Shown in pieces: positions 17,173 to 27,835 of a stretch of 64,000 nt of DNA. Made by a program: the position numbers and the translations under genes. The DNA is taken from NCBI RefSeq assembly GCF_016925535.1, contig NZ_CP070496.1, positions 2,418,001-2,482,000 on the forward strand, read 5' to 3'. Positions within the stretch are counted from its first letter, which is position 1. Every line of letters begins with the position of its first letter. Source of the DNA: Natronoglycomyces albus. GTDB taxonomy: Bacteria; Actinomycetota; Actinomycetes; Mycobacteriales; Micromonosporaceae. The notes under the pieces were generated by a model. That model was not told where the DNA came from, made no database searches, and saw nothing but the letters and a program-made list of their open reading frames with translations.

Positions 17173-17345
17173 TTACTGCGGCGGGCTGTAGCTAGGAGTC
17201 CAGTTTTTCGACCAGGCGCTATGCGTCGGGGCCGATTTCTGGACGACCATGGCAAACAACTCGTGCAGGTTGAGCTACTTCCACGCGGCGGTTACCTGCT
17301 TCGATATCTCGAATTGGGTCACCGCCGCAGTTAAGACCTTGAGGC
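17173..17345 (-). pseudogene. Possible relic of an XRE-type regulator
   Basis: Minus-strand reading in two frames gives IRDIEAGNRRVEVA then LHELFAMVVQKSAPTHSAW. Together these resemble the end of an XRE helix-turn-helix domain (IE-x-G-x-RRV-x-V-x-x-L-x-x-LA). A frame change separates them and a stop lies inside. It would sit directly upstream of the lanthipeptide precursors. The match is short and by eye. Confidence 0.2.
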
Positions 17346-18376
17346 GATCGGGGGTCGTAAGAAAGACTCTGGCAGTCCCGGCGCCCCAGGCGCATGATCG
17401 TTTGCCACCATTGGGTGCGGGAAATTATTGGGACTCACCTCCCGCCTCGCCCGGGACTAACGCCCGAGCGTCACCTCCGAGCTCAGGGGAACCGCGACAA
17501 CTGATTTGTTTGCGTGGACAGGAGAGTGAGGGCCTGCCAGGCAGCGAGTCCTAGGTGCGGAAACGTCCTAAAAAGACGCGGGCACGCATGCAACGATGCC
17601 TAAGGCGAGCCACCTTAGATGGTGAGACCATCGAAGTAGCTGCGAGCCAGGACCTATTGACCGGGGAGCCCGATGCCCATTGCCATCGCGCGGATCTTGG
17701 TACCACGCGCTAACGTAACCGCCGAAGTCCCCGACGAGACATCCCCTGTGCCGCCCCAAGAGGAAGCCATACGCCGAACCCGCGAAAGCCGATGGGCATT
17801 TGCCGCAGAGTTCATGCCCGGCCCTCTTCGGGGGGATGAAATGCCACCAGGTGTTTTAGCTGCGCAGCCGTGGCGGGGGCAGGAACTCCACGTTTTCCGC
17901 GGCTATGCGGCGCACAACCACTTCCACCGGCCCATACCTAGCCAGTTCAGTGACCACCTCAGCCGCTAGACCACATGATGCGAACTGGGAAGCCGCTGCC
18001 GTCGGTGCTCAGAACTGGCTTTGGTGTGTGTTTGGTGGGGTTGGTTCGTTGATTGGGTGTGGCGAGGCGGTGGAATATCGATGATGTGTTGTGAGGTCGG
18101 GGTTGGGGATCGGCTTGAGGTGACGTTGCGGGACGAGCTCCACGTGGGGGCGATCAAGCCGCAGGTGGTGTGTCGGGACAGCTGGCTTGTCCGCGCCAGG
18201 GAAGGGAGAGCTGGGGCCAGCTCATCAGCATGTGTTAGATGGTCGTCAGTAGCATTTTTTGGTTGCCAAAAGGTGCCACTATTTCCTCAAAGAGCACGAG
18301 CCATGTGGTTATACCTCAGAGCCGAAATCTCAGGCTAATACCGACCTTGGTCCACCGCGTATAGGAAAAAGTACGT
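17346..18376. other. Intergenic, no supported gene
   Basis: About 1 kb without a convincing gene. Several 60-100-codon frames lack ribosome sites and recognisable sequence. The plus strand of 18016-18115 is unusually rich in T and G, with runs such as TTGGTGGGGTTGGTTCG; it looks like decayed sequence rather than coding. Confidence 0.4.
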
Positions 18377-18478
18377 CGAGGCTTATGCAAAAGGCACCTT
18401 CTTCGTTCTCTTCGGCTCGTTTACCTGCGTAAACTTCGCCTCCTGCGGCCTTGAATCCGCCCTTTTGCATAAGCCTCG
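18377..18478. repeat. 102-bp element with 18-bp terminal inverted repeats
   Basis: The left arm CGAGGCTTATGCAAAAGG (18377-18394) is the exact reverse complement of the right arm at 18461-18478. An inner palindrome GTTTACCTGCGTAAAC lies at 18418-18433. No target-site duplication is obvious. It could be a MITE-like relic or a stable foldback RNA upstream of the D-Ala carboxypeptidase. 18479-18756 holds only the promoter region of that gene, with a CATAAT hexamer at about 18698. Confidence 0.5.
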
Positions 18479-18756
18479 TCATGCGGGTTCCTTTGCGGTC
18501 AATCTTGGCCCCCCGATAGGACTTTCCCTTTATTCCCGTCGCTGTTGAGGACCATTCCTCATTTCCGCAGAGGCTCCACCGGCCACACCTTTATGTCTGC
18601 TGCCCCTTCCCTGCCTCGCCGGGTGGAGATCTGCGCTCCAGGGCGGTGGAACAAAAATTTTGACGTGAGCAGGGTCACGAAATATGCCCAAACATGGCAT
18701 AATTTTTCATCAAACCCCTACATCATAAAAATCTCCTTCAACAAGAGGACGGACGC

Positions 18757-20334
18757 ATGCGAAAACGCTTCCTCATCTATACCCTCCCGGTGCCCTTGAT
18801 CGCCGCGACAACCGCAGCTGTGGTGCTCTCGCCTTCTGCCCATGCCGACGAGGCCAACCAGGCCCTGGAAGAAACCATTGACTCCATTCTGGAAGATCCA
18901 CGTTTGGTTGGCTCCCACGCCAGTGTCGTAGTGGCCGACCCGGAGACCGGCGAAGTCATCTACGACCGCAACGGCGAGGACCGCCAGTTGCCCGCATCCA
19001 ATGTCAAACTCTTGACCTCGGCCGCCGCCATCGACATCCTCGGGGAGGACTATCGGTTCGACACCGACGTCCACGTCGACGGGAAGGTGCGAGGCTCCGC
19101 GGCAATCGGTGACCTCTACCTGCGTGGCACCGGGGACCCCACCATGCTGCAAGAGGACTACGTCGATTTGGCCCAACAAGTGGCCGCGACGGGAATTAAG
19201 ACTGTCACCGGGGATCTAGTCGCCGACGACACTCGATTCGACGACACACGACTGGGCCGTTCCTGGCCTTGGGACAACGAGCAGTTCTATTACCAAGCGC
19301 AGATCTCGCCACTGACGCTCGCGCCAGATACCGACTATGACGCTGGTACCGTCTTTGTCTCAGTGACCCCCTCGGACTCCCCCGACGAGGCACCCACGGT
19401 GACTCTCCAACCCGAAACTGACTACGTCACCATCGACAACACGGCCACAACAGTCGCCTCGGGCGGCGCAAACAATCTGCAGATCACCCGCAAGCACGCC
19501 ACAAACACCATCGCCATCAGCGGCACAATCCCCGTTGACGCGAACAACAGGAACTCCTGGACTACGGTATGGGAGCCAACTGGTTATGCCACGGCGGTCT
19601 TTGCCGACGCGCTCAAGGACGCAGGCGTTAGAGTCATCGGAGATGTGCGACTGGGCCAGGAAGTGCCAGAGGATGCCCTCACCGTCGCGACCCACCAGTC
19701 AATGACTCTTGAGGACCTCATGATCCCGTTCATGAAGCTGTCGAACAATGGCCACTCCGAAGCTCTCGTCAAGACCATCGGTCATGAAGTCTCCGGAGCT
19801 GGCACCTGGAACGCGGGCTTGGCAGCCATCGCCGATTTCCTCGCCGACCAAGGGGTCGACACCAGCGTTCTCAGCCAAGCTGATGGATCGGGCCTGTCCC
19901 GCCAGAACCTAGTAGCGGCCAATGAATTCATTGATCTGCTGTCGGCCACAAAAGACGCCCACTGGTATGAGACTTGGTACGACTCTCTTCCCATCGCCTG
20001 CGAAGGAGAGCGTCTGGTCGGCGGAACTCTGCGTAGTCGTATGTGTGGCACTCCGGCCGAGAGCAACGCTCGGGCTAAGACCGGGAGCCTCAACGGCGTC
20101 AGTGGCCTGTCCGGCTATGTGACCGATGCGGACGGACGTGACCTAGTCTTCAGCATCCTATTGAACAAGTACGTCATGCCCGGAGGCGTCAAGGACATCG
20201 AGGATCAGATCGTGATCGCGCTGGCCTCGTTTAGCGCCGAGGAGGCCAGCGCGCCGATGCCGCAGTACTCACCACCGGCCTCTGAGATCGATGGCGATCT
20301 GGAGTGCAGTTGGGTCAAGCCCGCTGTTTGCTAG
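18757..20334 (+). CDS. dacB: D-alanyl-D-alanine carboxypeptidase/endopeptidase (PBP4 type, S13)
   Basis: A 525-residue secreted penicillin-binding protein that trims the terminal D-Ala of peptidoglycan stem peptides. It has a signal peptide (MRKRFLIYTLPVPLIAATTA, cleavage after SAHA at about residue 30). All three active-site motifs are present: Ser81-x-x-Lys84 (ASNVK), Ser329-Asn-Asn331 (LSNNGH) and Lys441-Thr-Gly (KTGS). The long insert between the first two motifs is typical of the class C S13 family. Two C-terminal cysteines (LECSWVKPAVC) could form a disulfide. The ATG follows AGAGGA. A strong terminator lies about 110 bp downstream. Confidence 0.95.
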   Translation: MRKRFLIYTLPVPLIAATTAAVVLSPSAHADEANQALEETIDSILEDPRLVGSHASVVVADPETGEVIYDRNGEDRQLPASNVKLLTSAAAIDILGEDYRFDTDVHVDGKVRGSAAIGDLYLRGTGDPTMLQEDYVDLAQQVAATGIKTVTGDLVADDTRFDDTRLGRSWPWDNEQFYYQAQISPLTLAPDTDYDAGTVFVSVTPSDSPDEAPTVTLQPETDYVTIDNTATTVASGGANNLQITRKHATNTIAISGTIPVDANNRNSWTTVWEPTGYATAVFADALKDAGVRVIGDVRLGQEVPEDALTVATHQSMTLEDLMIPFMKLSNNGHSEALVKTIGHEVSGAGTWNAGLAAIADFLADQGVDTSVLSQADGSGLSRQNLVAANEFIDLLSATKDAHWYETWYDSLPIACEGERLVGGTLRSRMCGTPAESNARAKTGSLNGVSGLSGYVTDADGRDLVFSILLNKYVMPGGVKDIEDQIVIALASFSAEEASAPMPQYSPPASEIDGDLECSWVKPAVC

Positions 20335-20445
20335 AGGCAGGCGCTCAACGCGCTGCTTAGCTGTAGCCCACCGGGTATCGACCACAGTGAGTATCGGCCA
20401 TCGCAATGTCGTCGATGCTCAGTAGCTTGCTGACTTTCGACACGA

Positions 20446-20481
20446 AAATGCCCCTCAACGGGTTCCCGTTGAGGGGCATTT
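20446..20481 (+). terminator. Terminator, bidirectional-type hairpin
   Basis: A 17-bp perfect stem AAATGCCCCTCAACGGG / CCCGTTGAGGGGCATTT with a 2-nt loop. It closes the dacB transcript. Its right arm and downstream bases are part of a 19-bp direct repeat shared with the tRNA-Val(TAC) 3' region. Confidence 0.8.
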
Positions 20482-20491
20482 GTGCTGGTGG
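20473..20491. repeat. Left copy of 19-bp direct repeat
   Basis: GGGGCATTTGTGCTGGTGG occurs here and again at 22964-22982, where it spans the 3' CCA end of tRNA-Val(TAC) and the right arm of its terminator. The two copies bound 2.5 kb of mostly broken genes, as att sites of an integrated element would. Confidence 0.45.
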
Positions 20492-20639
20492 ACCTTTCGG
20501 TCTCTTATTACAACTCAAAACTCCAGTTTAAAGCCTCAATTGCCCGGCTCAGAGACCTCGTCGTAGCCATGGCGCACCATGAGGGACCCCACACCACAAC
20601 TCAATTGCCCCAACGCGCACACGGCAGCCGCGACGGTCC

Positions 20640-20782
20640 ACCCCGAGCAATCCAGACCACCTCACGCCTGAGGAATACGAGCCACTAGTGGAGGCGGCTC
20701 GTGCTGATGTCTGCAAATTGCATCTCGCCGCCGAGTTCGACATCAGCCGCCGCAACATTCACCGGTTGTTGATACGGGACTG
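20640..20782 (+). pseudogene. Fragment of a helix-turn-helix protein
   Basis: An open frame without start reads HLTPEEYEPLVEAARADVCKL then HLAAEFDISRRNIHRLLIRD and stops at 20782. The second part looks like a helix-turn-helix (A-x-x-FDISRRNIHRLL). The 5' part is in another frame or missing. It is a gene remnant within the direct-repeat-bounded island. Confidence 0.35.
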
Positions 20783-20899
20783 ATTCGACAGTCCGTGGAT
20801 AGCCTGCCTGGTATTTGGTGCATCGATGCGGAAGCTGAGGGACTCGGCGGTCTACGGTCAGGACTGGCTCTACCGATTGTTACTGGAGGCTCCTTGGAG

Positions 20900-21079
20900 A
20901 TGACAAGTCTCATCGCTGCTTTCGTCAACGCCTCACCTCGTGTAGGTACTCAGTTGGAGGAGGTCGCCCGGATCGTCAAGGATTTCCAGGATCGAGACAC
21001 CGGGAAGGATTCGGATAACGAGCCGGAATTCCGGCCCGTCGAGGTCGGGGTTCTGACCGAGTCTCGAGTGCATAGGTGA
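20900..21079 (+). CDS. Small hypothetical protein
   Basis: A possible 59-residue protein from the ATG at 20900, preceded by GGAGG at 9 nt spacing. It reads MTSLIAAFVNASPRVGTQLEE then a charged C-terminus RDTGKDSDNEPEFRPVEV. A longer GTG start at 20795 exists but lacks a ribosome site. No family is recognised. It may be the surviving tail of a decayed gene. Confidence 0.3.
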   Translation: MTSLIAAFVNASPRVGTQLEEVARIVKDFQDRDTGKDSDNEPEFRPVEVGVLTESRVHR

Positions 21080-21184
21080 GCTCGGCTCGGCGAAGGGCTC
21101 GAGCCGAGCTCAGACCGCAACCAGTAGAATCCTCGCAACCGTGATTCGGCCATTCGCTATATGTGTGAGTTCGAAGGGATCGTT

Positions 21185-21988
21185 ATGTCTGCCAAGTGGG
21201 TTCGGGCCGATGGCATGGTGATGCTGTGGGTGCTTGAAGACGGGATCCGGCATGCGTGTGGGTATGATCCCAGCCCCGGGACGGCCGCACTGTGGGTGCT
21301 CAACGCGATGTACGAGCAAGAATCTCCGATTGTCGAAGAGACGCATGACGAGCAACATCGGCGCCGTTTGGCCGCCGGAGAGGTAGAGCCGTGGCGCCTG
21401 GGCGACTTCGACGAACGCGATCACCCTGAACTGACGGTGCCAGGTGGTGGGCTCGGTTGGGCCGATCACCCCGGACCGGGCTGGAAGCGCCTACGTTGGC
21501 ACCAGCTCGCCGAACGTATCGGCGACCCGATCGTCAGGCTCGGCCACGACACGTTCTATCCCATTCCTTCGCTCCGTTCGTTCCCGTCAGTAAAGCGTGA
21601 TGGCTCGTGGCCCGCCTCGATTCAGCCGCCCACTGAAGGCAGCCTCGATTGGGAATCCTTCCGCGCCCTTGCCGCAGTGCTGTGTGAGTTCTCCGGCCCC
21701 GAGACGGTCGTGTACGCGCACTGGTGCGATGCGATCACTGCCGAGGAGTTCACGGTATTTGAGGGCCGTCTCGCCGATCTGGAAGCGCTTCGGTTGCTGC
21801 CGTTTAGCTCGAGTCCGTCGAACATCTGGCCTGCGGATCGATCATGGTTGCTGTACACCGACTGGGACCTCTGGGGTACTAAGGTCACCGGCCCTGCGGA
21901 ACTGCTGGCGCGACTCGAAGCCGACGATTTCCTGGAGACAGCCTGGCTGCCCGACTACCGGTTGATGCTCGACCGCAGGGAGACCTGA
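21185..21988 (+). CDS. Hypothetical protein, possibly immunity-like
   Basis: A 267-residue acidic soluble protein rich in Trp. I prefer the ATG at 21185 (MSAKWVRADGMVMLWVLEDGI) because GAAGGGA lies 6-7 nt upstream; another ATG at 21161 lacks one. It has AALWVLNAMYEQESPIVEET at about 45-65 and a C-terminal LLYTDWDLWGTKVTGPAELL. No catalytic motif, signal peptide or membrane segment is seen. The style and the neighbouring small broken genes are those of immunity or antitoxin-like cargo. No family is named. Confidence 0.6.
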   Translation: MSAKWVRADGMVMLWVLEDGIRHACGYDPSPGTAALWVLNAMYEQESPIVEETHDEQHRRRLAAGEVEPWRLGDFDERDHPELTVPGGGLGWADHPGPGWKRLRWHQLAERIGDPIVRLGHDTFYPIPSLRSFPSVKRDGSWPASIQPPTEGSLDWESFRALAAVLCEFSGPETVVYAHWCDAITAEEFTVFEGRLADLEALRLLPFSSSPSNIWPADRSWLLYTDWDLWGTKVTGPAELLARLEADDFLETAWLPDYRLMLDRRET

Positions 21989-21991
21989 CCG

Positions 21992-22204
21992 ATGGATCGG
22001 GCCTTCGCCGAACGGTGGGAGCATCGCTGGTCGAAGGATCGGCCCTGGGAAACCGAGCGGCTCAAGTTCGCCTAGAACGAATTCTGGGTCCGGTTCCACA
22101 ACCTGCCCGAAACCGAGCGGTATACCGAAAACGAAGGCGAGTACACCCCCATACTGGAGCGTCACAACGCCGTGTTTGAGGAGCTCAAGAGATTCTGGTC
22201 ATGA
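21992..22204 (+). pseudogene. Small gene interrupted by an in-frame TAG
   Basis: From the ATG at 21992 the frame encodes MDRAFAERWEHRWSKDRPW and, at codon 28, hits TAG. The same frame then continues for 42 codons with convincing protein sequence (NEFWVRFHNLPETERYTENE...AVFEELKRFWS) to a TGA at 22204. The phrase PWETER / LPETER occurs on both sides of the stop. It is a 70-residue protein with one nonsense mutation. The final TGA overlaps the ATG of the next small ORF. Confidence 0.5.
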
Positions 22205-22323
22205 CCTCCCCATGGGGCGATGAATCTGGTGTGGAACTTCCAGACGCGTGGCTACAGGCGACCGTGCGCAATGCGCCGGAGTTCGAAAGGCGTATCTACT
22301 TGTTCCTAGACAGGGACGCCTAG
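22201..22323 (+). CDS. 40-residue ORF coupled to the preceding gene
   Basis: The ATG overlaps the previous stop (ATGA). The product starts MTSPWGDESGVELPDAWLQ and ends YLFLDRDA, and is probably the truncated N-terminus of a longer protein. Downstream, the frames to about 22570 are broken by stops (VLIVLLRKYADFEPVRVV then SQLFHPYDFRLDVIV). No family is recognised. Confidence 0.3.
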   Translation: MTSPWGDESGVELPDAWLQATVRNAPEFERRIYLFLDRDA

Positions 22324-22940
22324 ACCCTTGGCGTCCTCATTGTCCTGCTCCGCAAGTATGCAGACTTCGAGCCAGTCAGAGTGGTCATTGCAGATGCGTC
22401 TTAGTCGCAGCTGTTCCACCCCTATGACTTCAGGTTGGACGTCATCGTCCACATCTCGACAGAACGAGACACGCAGAAAGACCGCCACCACGATTGACTG
22501 TGCCCCACTCACTCGGCTATTGAAGCGCCTGACCAGGCGGACTAACCGCTTGGAAGGGGCCACATGAGGCTGCGCCATTGAGAGAAAAGTTCAGAGGCTA
22601 GACCGCCGAGGGCGACCGCGCTGAACGAGAGGCCCCATCACGGTGAAAGCTGCCCCCGGCCTTGCAAGAGGACAGCCCTCGCTATACCCAGCACCAGAGA
22701 TAGACGCGCCCCAACGGGAACAACGCAATCCTGTGAAAGGGGAAGAGTGCTCCTGCGGAGAAAAACATCGCAGACCTCGTTAGCCACGAATTACCAACGT
22801 GCTGCGAAAGGTTCACCGTATTCAGCTGTGACCGGTCATCACACACGGTGCCGAACTTCTGGACGCTGAGTTCGGTGAAGATTTCCTCGACGGCGTGTTG
22901 AGAAGTTCGGATTCGCCAGGCTATCAATTAGGCTTGCAAA
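22324..22940. other. Intergenic with decayed coding traces
   Basis: Plus-strand frame pieces such as YADFEPVRVVIADAS and HPYDFRLDVIVHIST at 22330-22500 look like remnants of a gene cut by stop codons. 22580-22940 shows nothing recognisable. Confidence 0.3.
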
Positions 22941-22969
22941 TGCCCCCGGGAGTCACTTTCCCGGGGGCA
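22941..22969 (-). terminator. Terminator of tRNA-Val(TAC)
   Basis: An 11-bp GC-rich stem TGCCCCCGGGA / TCCCGGGGGCA lies 8 nt past the tRNA 3' end on the minus strand and is followed by TTTGC. Confidence 0.75.
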
Positions 22970-22982
22970 TTTGTGCTGGTGG
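22964..22982. repeat. Right copy of 19-bp direct repeat, at tRNA 3' end
   Basis: Identical to 20473-20491. It includes the encoded CCA and the discriminator base of tRNA-Val(TAC), a common type of integrase target. Confidence 0.45.
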
Positions 22983-23051
22983 GCGCTACTGGGATCGAAC
23001 CAGTGACCACTGCTTTGTAAGAGCAGTGCTCTACCGCTGAGCTAAGCGCCC
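22977..23051 (-). tRNA. tRNA-Val (TAC)
   Basis: The minus strand has acceptor GGGCGCT paired with AGCGCCC, D arm TAGCTCAGCGGTAGAGC, anticodon stem CTGCT/AGCAG with loop CTTACAA (anticodon TAC), T arm GGTTCGATCC, and ends ACCA with CCA encoded. Confidence 0.95.
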
Positions 23052-23147
23052 TCACCAGAGGCGCCGGCTGTTGGCGCGTCAGGCTCAAATAGGTTACCTG
23101 ACCTAATGAGCGGACATCAGCGACCCCAGCCGGCGACGTAGCGCAGG

Positions 23148-23615
23148 TTACTTTCCGGAGAGTTCCGCCAGCGCTTTTTTCCATCCTTGCTGGTCGCGCG
23201 GCTCGCCGGGGAGGTTCATTTCGGCGAACTGGACGATGCCTTGCTTGTCGATGACGAAGGTTCCGCGGTTGGAGATTCCTTTGTCCGCGTCGAAGACGCC
23301 GTATTGGGTGGCGACTCCGCCGTGGGGCCAGAAGTCACTGAGCAGGGGGAAGGTGAAGCCTTCGCGTTCTGCCCAGACTTTGTGGGTGAATGGGGAGTCT
23401 ACGGAGACGGTCAGGACTTGGACGTCGTCGGTCTGGTATTCGTCGAGGTCGTCGCGGACTCCGCACAGTTCTCCCTCGCAGACTCCGGTGAAGGCCAGCG
23501 GGTAGAACACCAGCAGGACGTTTTTGTCGCCTGCGAAGTCTTGGAGGCTGACCTCTTGGTTGTTCTGGTCCTTGAGGGTGAATTCCGGTGCGGCTTGGCC
23601 GACGCTGATCGTCAT
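23148..23615 (-). CDS. ahpE: Peroxiredoxin, AhpE-like
   Basis: A 155-residue thiol peroxidase of the AhpC/TSA fold that reduces hydroperoxides and peroxynitrite. The active-site block FYPLAFTGVCEGELCGVRD has the peroxidatic Cys46 with the conserved Pro39 and Thr43; Cys51 follows five residues later. A conserved Arg is in ISNRGTFVIDKQG. The position beside a DUF3052 gene and divergent from aceE matches the ahpE locus of mycobacteria. Length is typical. Confidence 0.92.
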   Translation of the reverse strand: MTISVGQAAPEFTLKDQNNQEVSLQDFAGDKNVLLVFYPLAFTGVCEGELCGVRDDLDEYQTDDVQVLTVSVDSPFTHKVWAEREGFTFPLLSDFWPHGGVATQYGVFDADKGISNRGTFVIDKQGIVQFAEMNLPGEPRDQQGWKKALAELSGK

Positions 23616-23747
23616 GTATGTGTTCCTCTCGGTTGTGTAGCTGGGTTCAAAGCTACGTCAGTGCGTGGGTTTCGGCGAGGCGGTTCTAGGTCTGGTCGGT
23701 GGGCGGGATTGGCTCCCGGCGGTGACGGTGGCCGGTGGTTGCCGGGG

Positions 23748-24164
23748 TTAGCTGTTTTTTCCCAGGCGCATGCGAATGCCGAGCCAATCGGGTTCGATGG
23801 GGATGGTTTTGGTGGCTTTGAGGCCGGCGAGTGGTCCCGCCTCGGAGATGGTGGCCGGGTCGATGTGTCCGGCCCGGTTGGCTTTGGGAGTGAGGAGCCA
23901 CACGGTGCCGTCGTCGTCGAGGTTGCTGCGGGCGTCCAGCAGGCCGTCGACGAGGTCTCCATCGTCGTCGCGCCACCATAGGAGGACGGCGTCCATGAGG
24001 TCGGTGGTGTCGTCGGGGTGTAGTTCGCCAACGGTCTTGATGACGGCATCGCGTAGGTCGGTGTCGACGTCGGTGTCGTAGCCGATCTCCATGACTTCGT
24101 GGTCCGCAGTGATGCCGAGCTGGTCGACCGGGTTGGGCTCGTCGACCGAGCTGGTGGTGTTCAC
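23748..24164 (-). CDS. DUF3052 family protein
   Basis: A 138-residue acidic protein of the actinobacterial DUF3052 family. It has DQLGITADHEVMEIGYDTDVD near the start, LLWWRDDDGDLVDGLLDARSNL in the middle, and SEAGPLAGLKATKTIPIEPDW at the end. It is conserved between ahpE and aceE in this phylum. No biochemical function is known to me. It is about 130 bp upstream of ahpE on the same strand, so the two may be co-transcribed. Confidence 0.88.
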   Translation of the reverse strand: MNTTSSVDEPNPVDQLGITADHEVMEIGYDTDVDTDLRDAVIKTVGELHPDDTTDLMDAVLLWWRDDDGDLVDGLLDARSNLDDDGTVWLLTPKANRAGHIDPATISEAGPLAGLKATKTIPIEPDWLGIRMRLGKNS

Positions 24165-24559
24165 CTAGGTGCCTTCCCTTCACTTCGTGGTGTGTCTCGG
24201 CTCTTTGCTTGTCCTTGAAGTGGAAGCAGAGTCGAGGTCTCTTGAGGCCGAGAATACGAAATTTCCGCCATGAGTGTTGGACATTGGTCGGCTTAAGTGA
24301 ACTGAGAGACCCCGGGTGTCACGGGTTTATCTTTGATTCGATGCCAAATTGAGTCATTGTCTCGTTGTTTTTCATGTCACCAGGGGTAGATTCAGGTCAA
24401 TTCATGGGCGAGGATGGGAGTTTGACTACCCGGCGCCCATCAGGTGTGTCTGCCGTCGCAACAAAACGGGTCCTGTCGCAACGCAACGAGTAGATTCAAG
24501 GCAGGATGGTAAGAACCAACTACAGCTATACCCTGTTGTCTAAGAACGAGGGATCGCCC
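24165..24559. other. Divergent intergenic region DUF3052/aceE
   Basis: About 395 bp between divergent starts; no gene. It contains the near-repeat GTCGCAACA / GTCGCAACG at 24455-24490. An in-frame ATG at 24506 lies within it but has no ribosome site. Promoters for both sides must be here. Confidence 0.4.
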
Positions 24560-27289
<2,730 letters not shown>

Positions 27290-27302
27290 AAATTAGACAA
27301 GC

Positions 27303-27335
27303 AAAGGGAGCCAGCCTGGCGCTGGCTCCCTTTCT
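27303..27335 (+). terminator. Intrinsic terminator of aceE
   Basis: A 13-bp stem AAAGGGAGCCAGC / GCTGGCTCCCTTT followed by CTATAT, 14 nt after the aceE stop. Confidence 0.8.
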
Positions 27336-27452
27336 ATATGCGAACAAACACCGATAGCACCCGCGTAGTGGTTCCACGAAGTGCTTTCGGTTTGATGACG
27401 ATTTTTGGGAGGGTTCTGAAACGACCTCAATCGTTCCGCAATCCCCTAGTTA

Positions 27453-27614
27453 GAGCTCCTATCAGGTTTGTTTCCGTGGCGAGGATGGTGTGCTGTCAGT
27501 GCGTGGGGAGGCGGAGGCCCTTGTTCATACCCAGCGGGTATGGGCAAGGGCCGACAACGCGGCCAGGCGCGACATCACTCCACCGCAGCAGGAAGAGAAA
27601 CCTGATAGGAGCTC
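27453..27614. mobile_element. MITE-like element, 162 bp, TTA target duplication
   Basis: Perfect 17-bp terminal inverted repeats GAGCTCCTATCAGGTTT (27453-27469) and its complement (27598-27614). Both ends are flanked by TTA (27450-27452 and 27615-27617), as expected of a 3-bp target duplication in the IS5 group. There is no transposase inside. An inner hairpin GGCCCTTGTTCATACCC / GGGTATGGGCAAGGGCC lies at about 27515-27553. The right TTA is the stop codon of the RiPP-like frame next door. Confidence 0.65.
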
Positions 27615-27830
27615 TTAAGGCTGTTCGGTAAGTTCTCTTTGGGTCGAGCTCGCTGAACAGCAGGAAGTGTTGACACAGCACGAGTCACACGAGCTCATGC
27701 CCGAGGACGCGCCGGTCTCCGGCGGCACAAGGGCGTCGCGGACGGTCGCGGATCTCGACACCGTCGAAGGACAGGTCCTCCGGAACGCGAAGCGAAAGCC
27801 CGCTCCAACGGACAGTCTTCTCTGAGAGCC
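27615..27830 (-). pseudogene. Relic of a cysteine-rich RiPP (thiazolylpeptide-like) precursor
   Basis: On the minus strand, one frame reads VPEDLSFDGVEIRD, an acidic leader-like stretch. After a one-base shift at about 27751 the next frame reads RDALVPPETGASSGM then SSCDSCCVNTSCCSASS and stops at 27615. The order acidic LS-F-D-x-x-EI-x-D leader, PETGAS boundary and Ser/Cys/Thr-rich core is that of thiopeptide precursors (leaders ending in PE-x-GAS before an SC-rich core). The frameshift and lack of a start codon show decay. The family assignment is by eye. Confidence 0.4.
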
Positions 27831-27835
27831 AGGAT

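Noticed and set aside
18021-18338. 105-codon frame MVCVWWGWFVDWVWRGGG in a T/G-rich tract
   Set aside because: Composition-driven reading with no ribosome site and implausible Trp content.
22682-22927. 81-codon minus-strand frame before tRNA-Val
   Set aside because: No ribosome site or domain; overlaps the direct-repeat island end.
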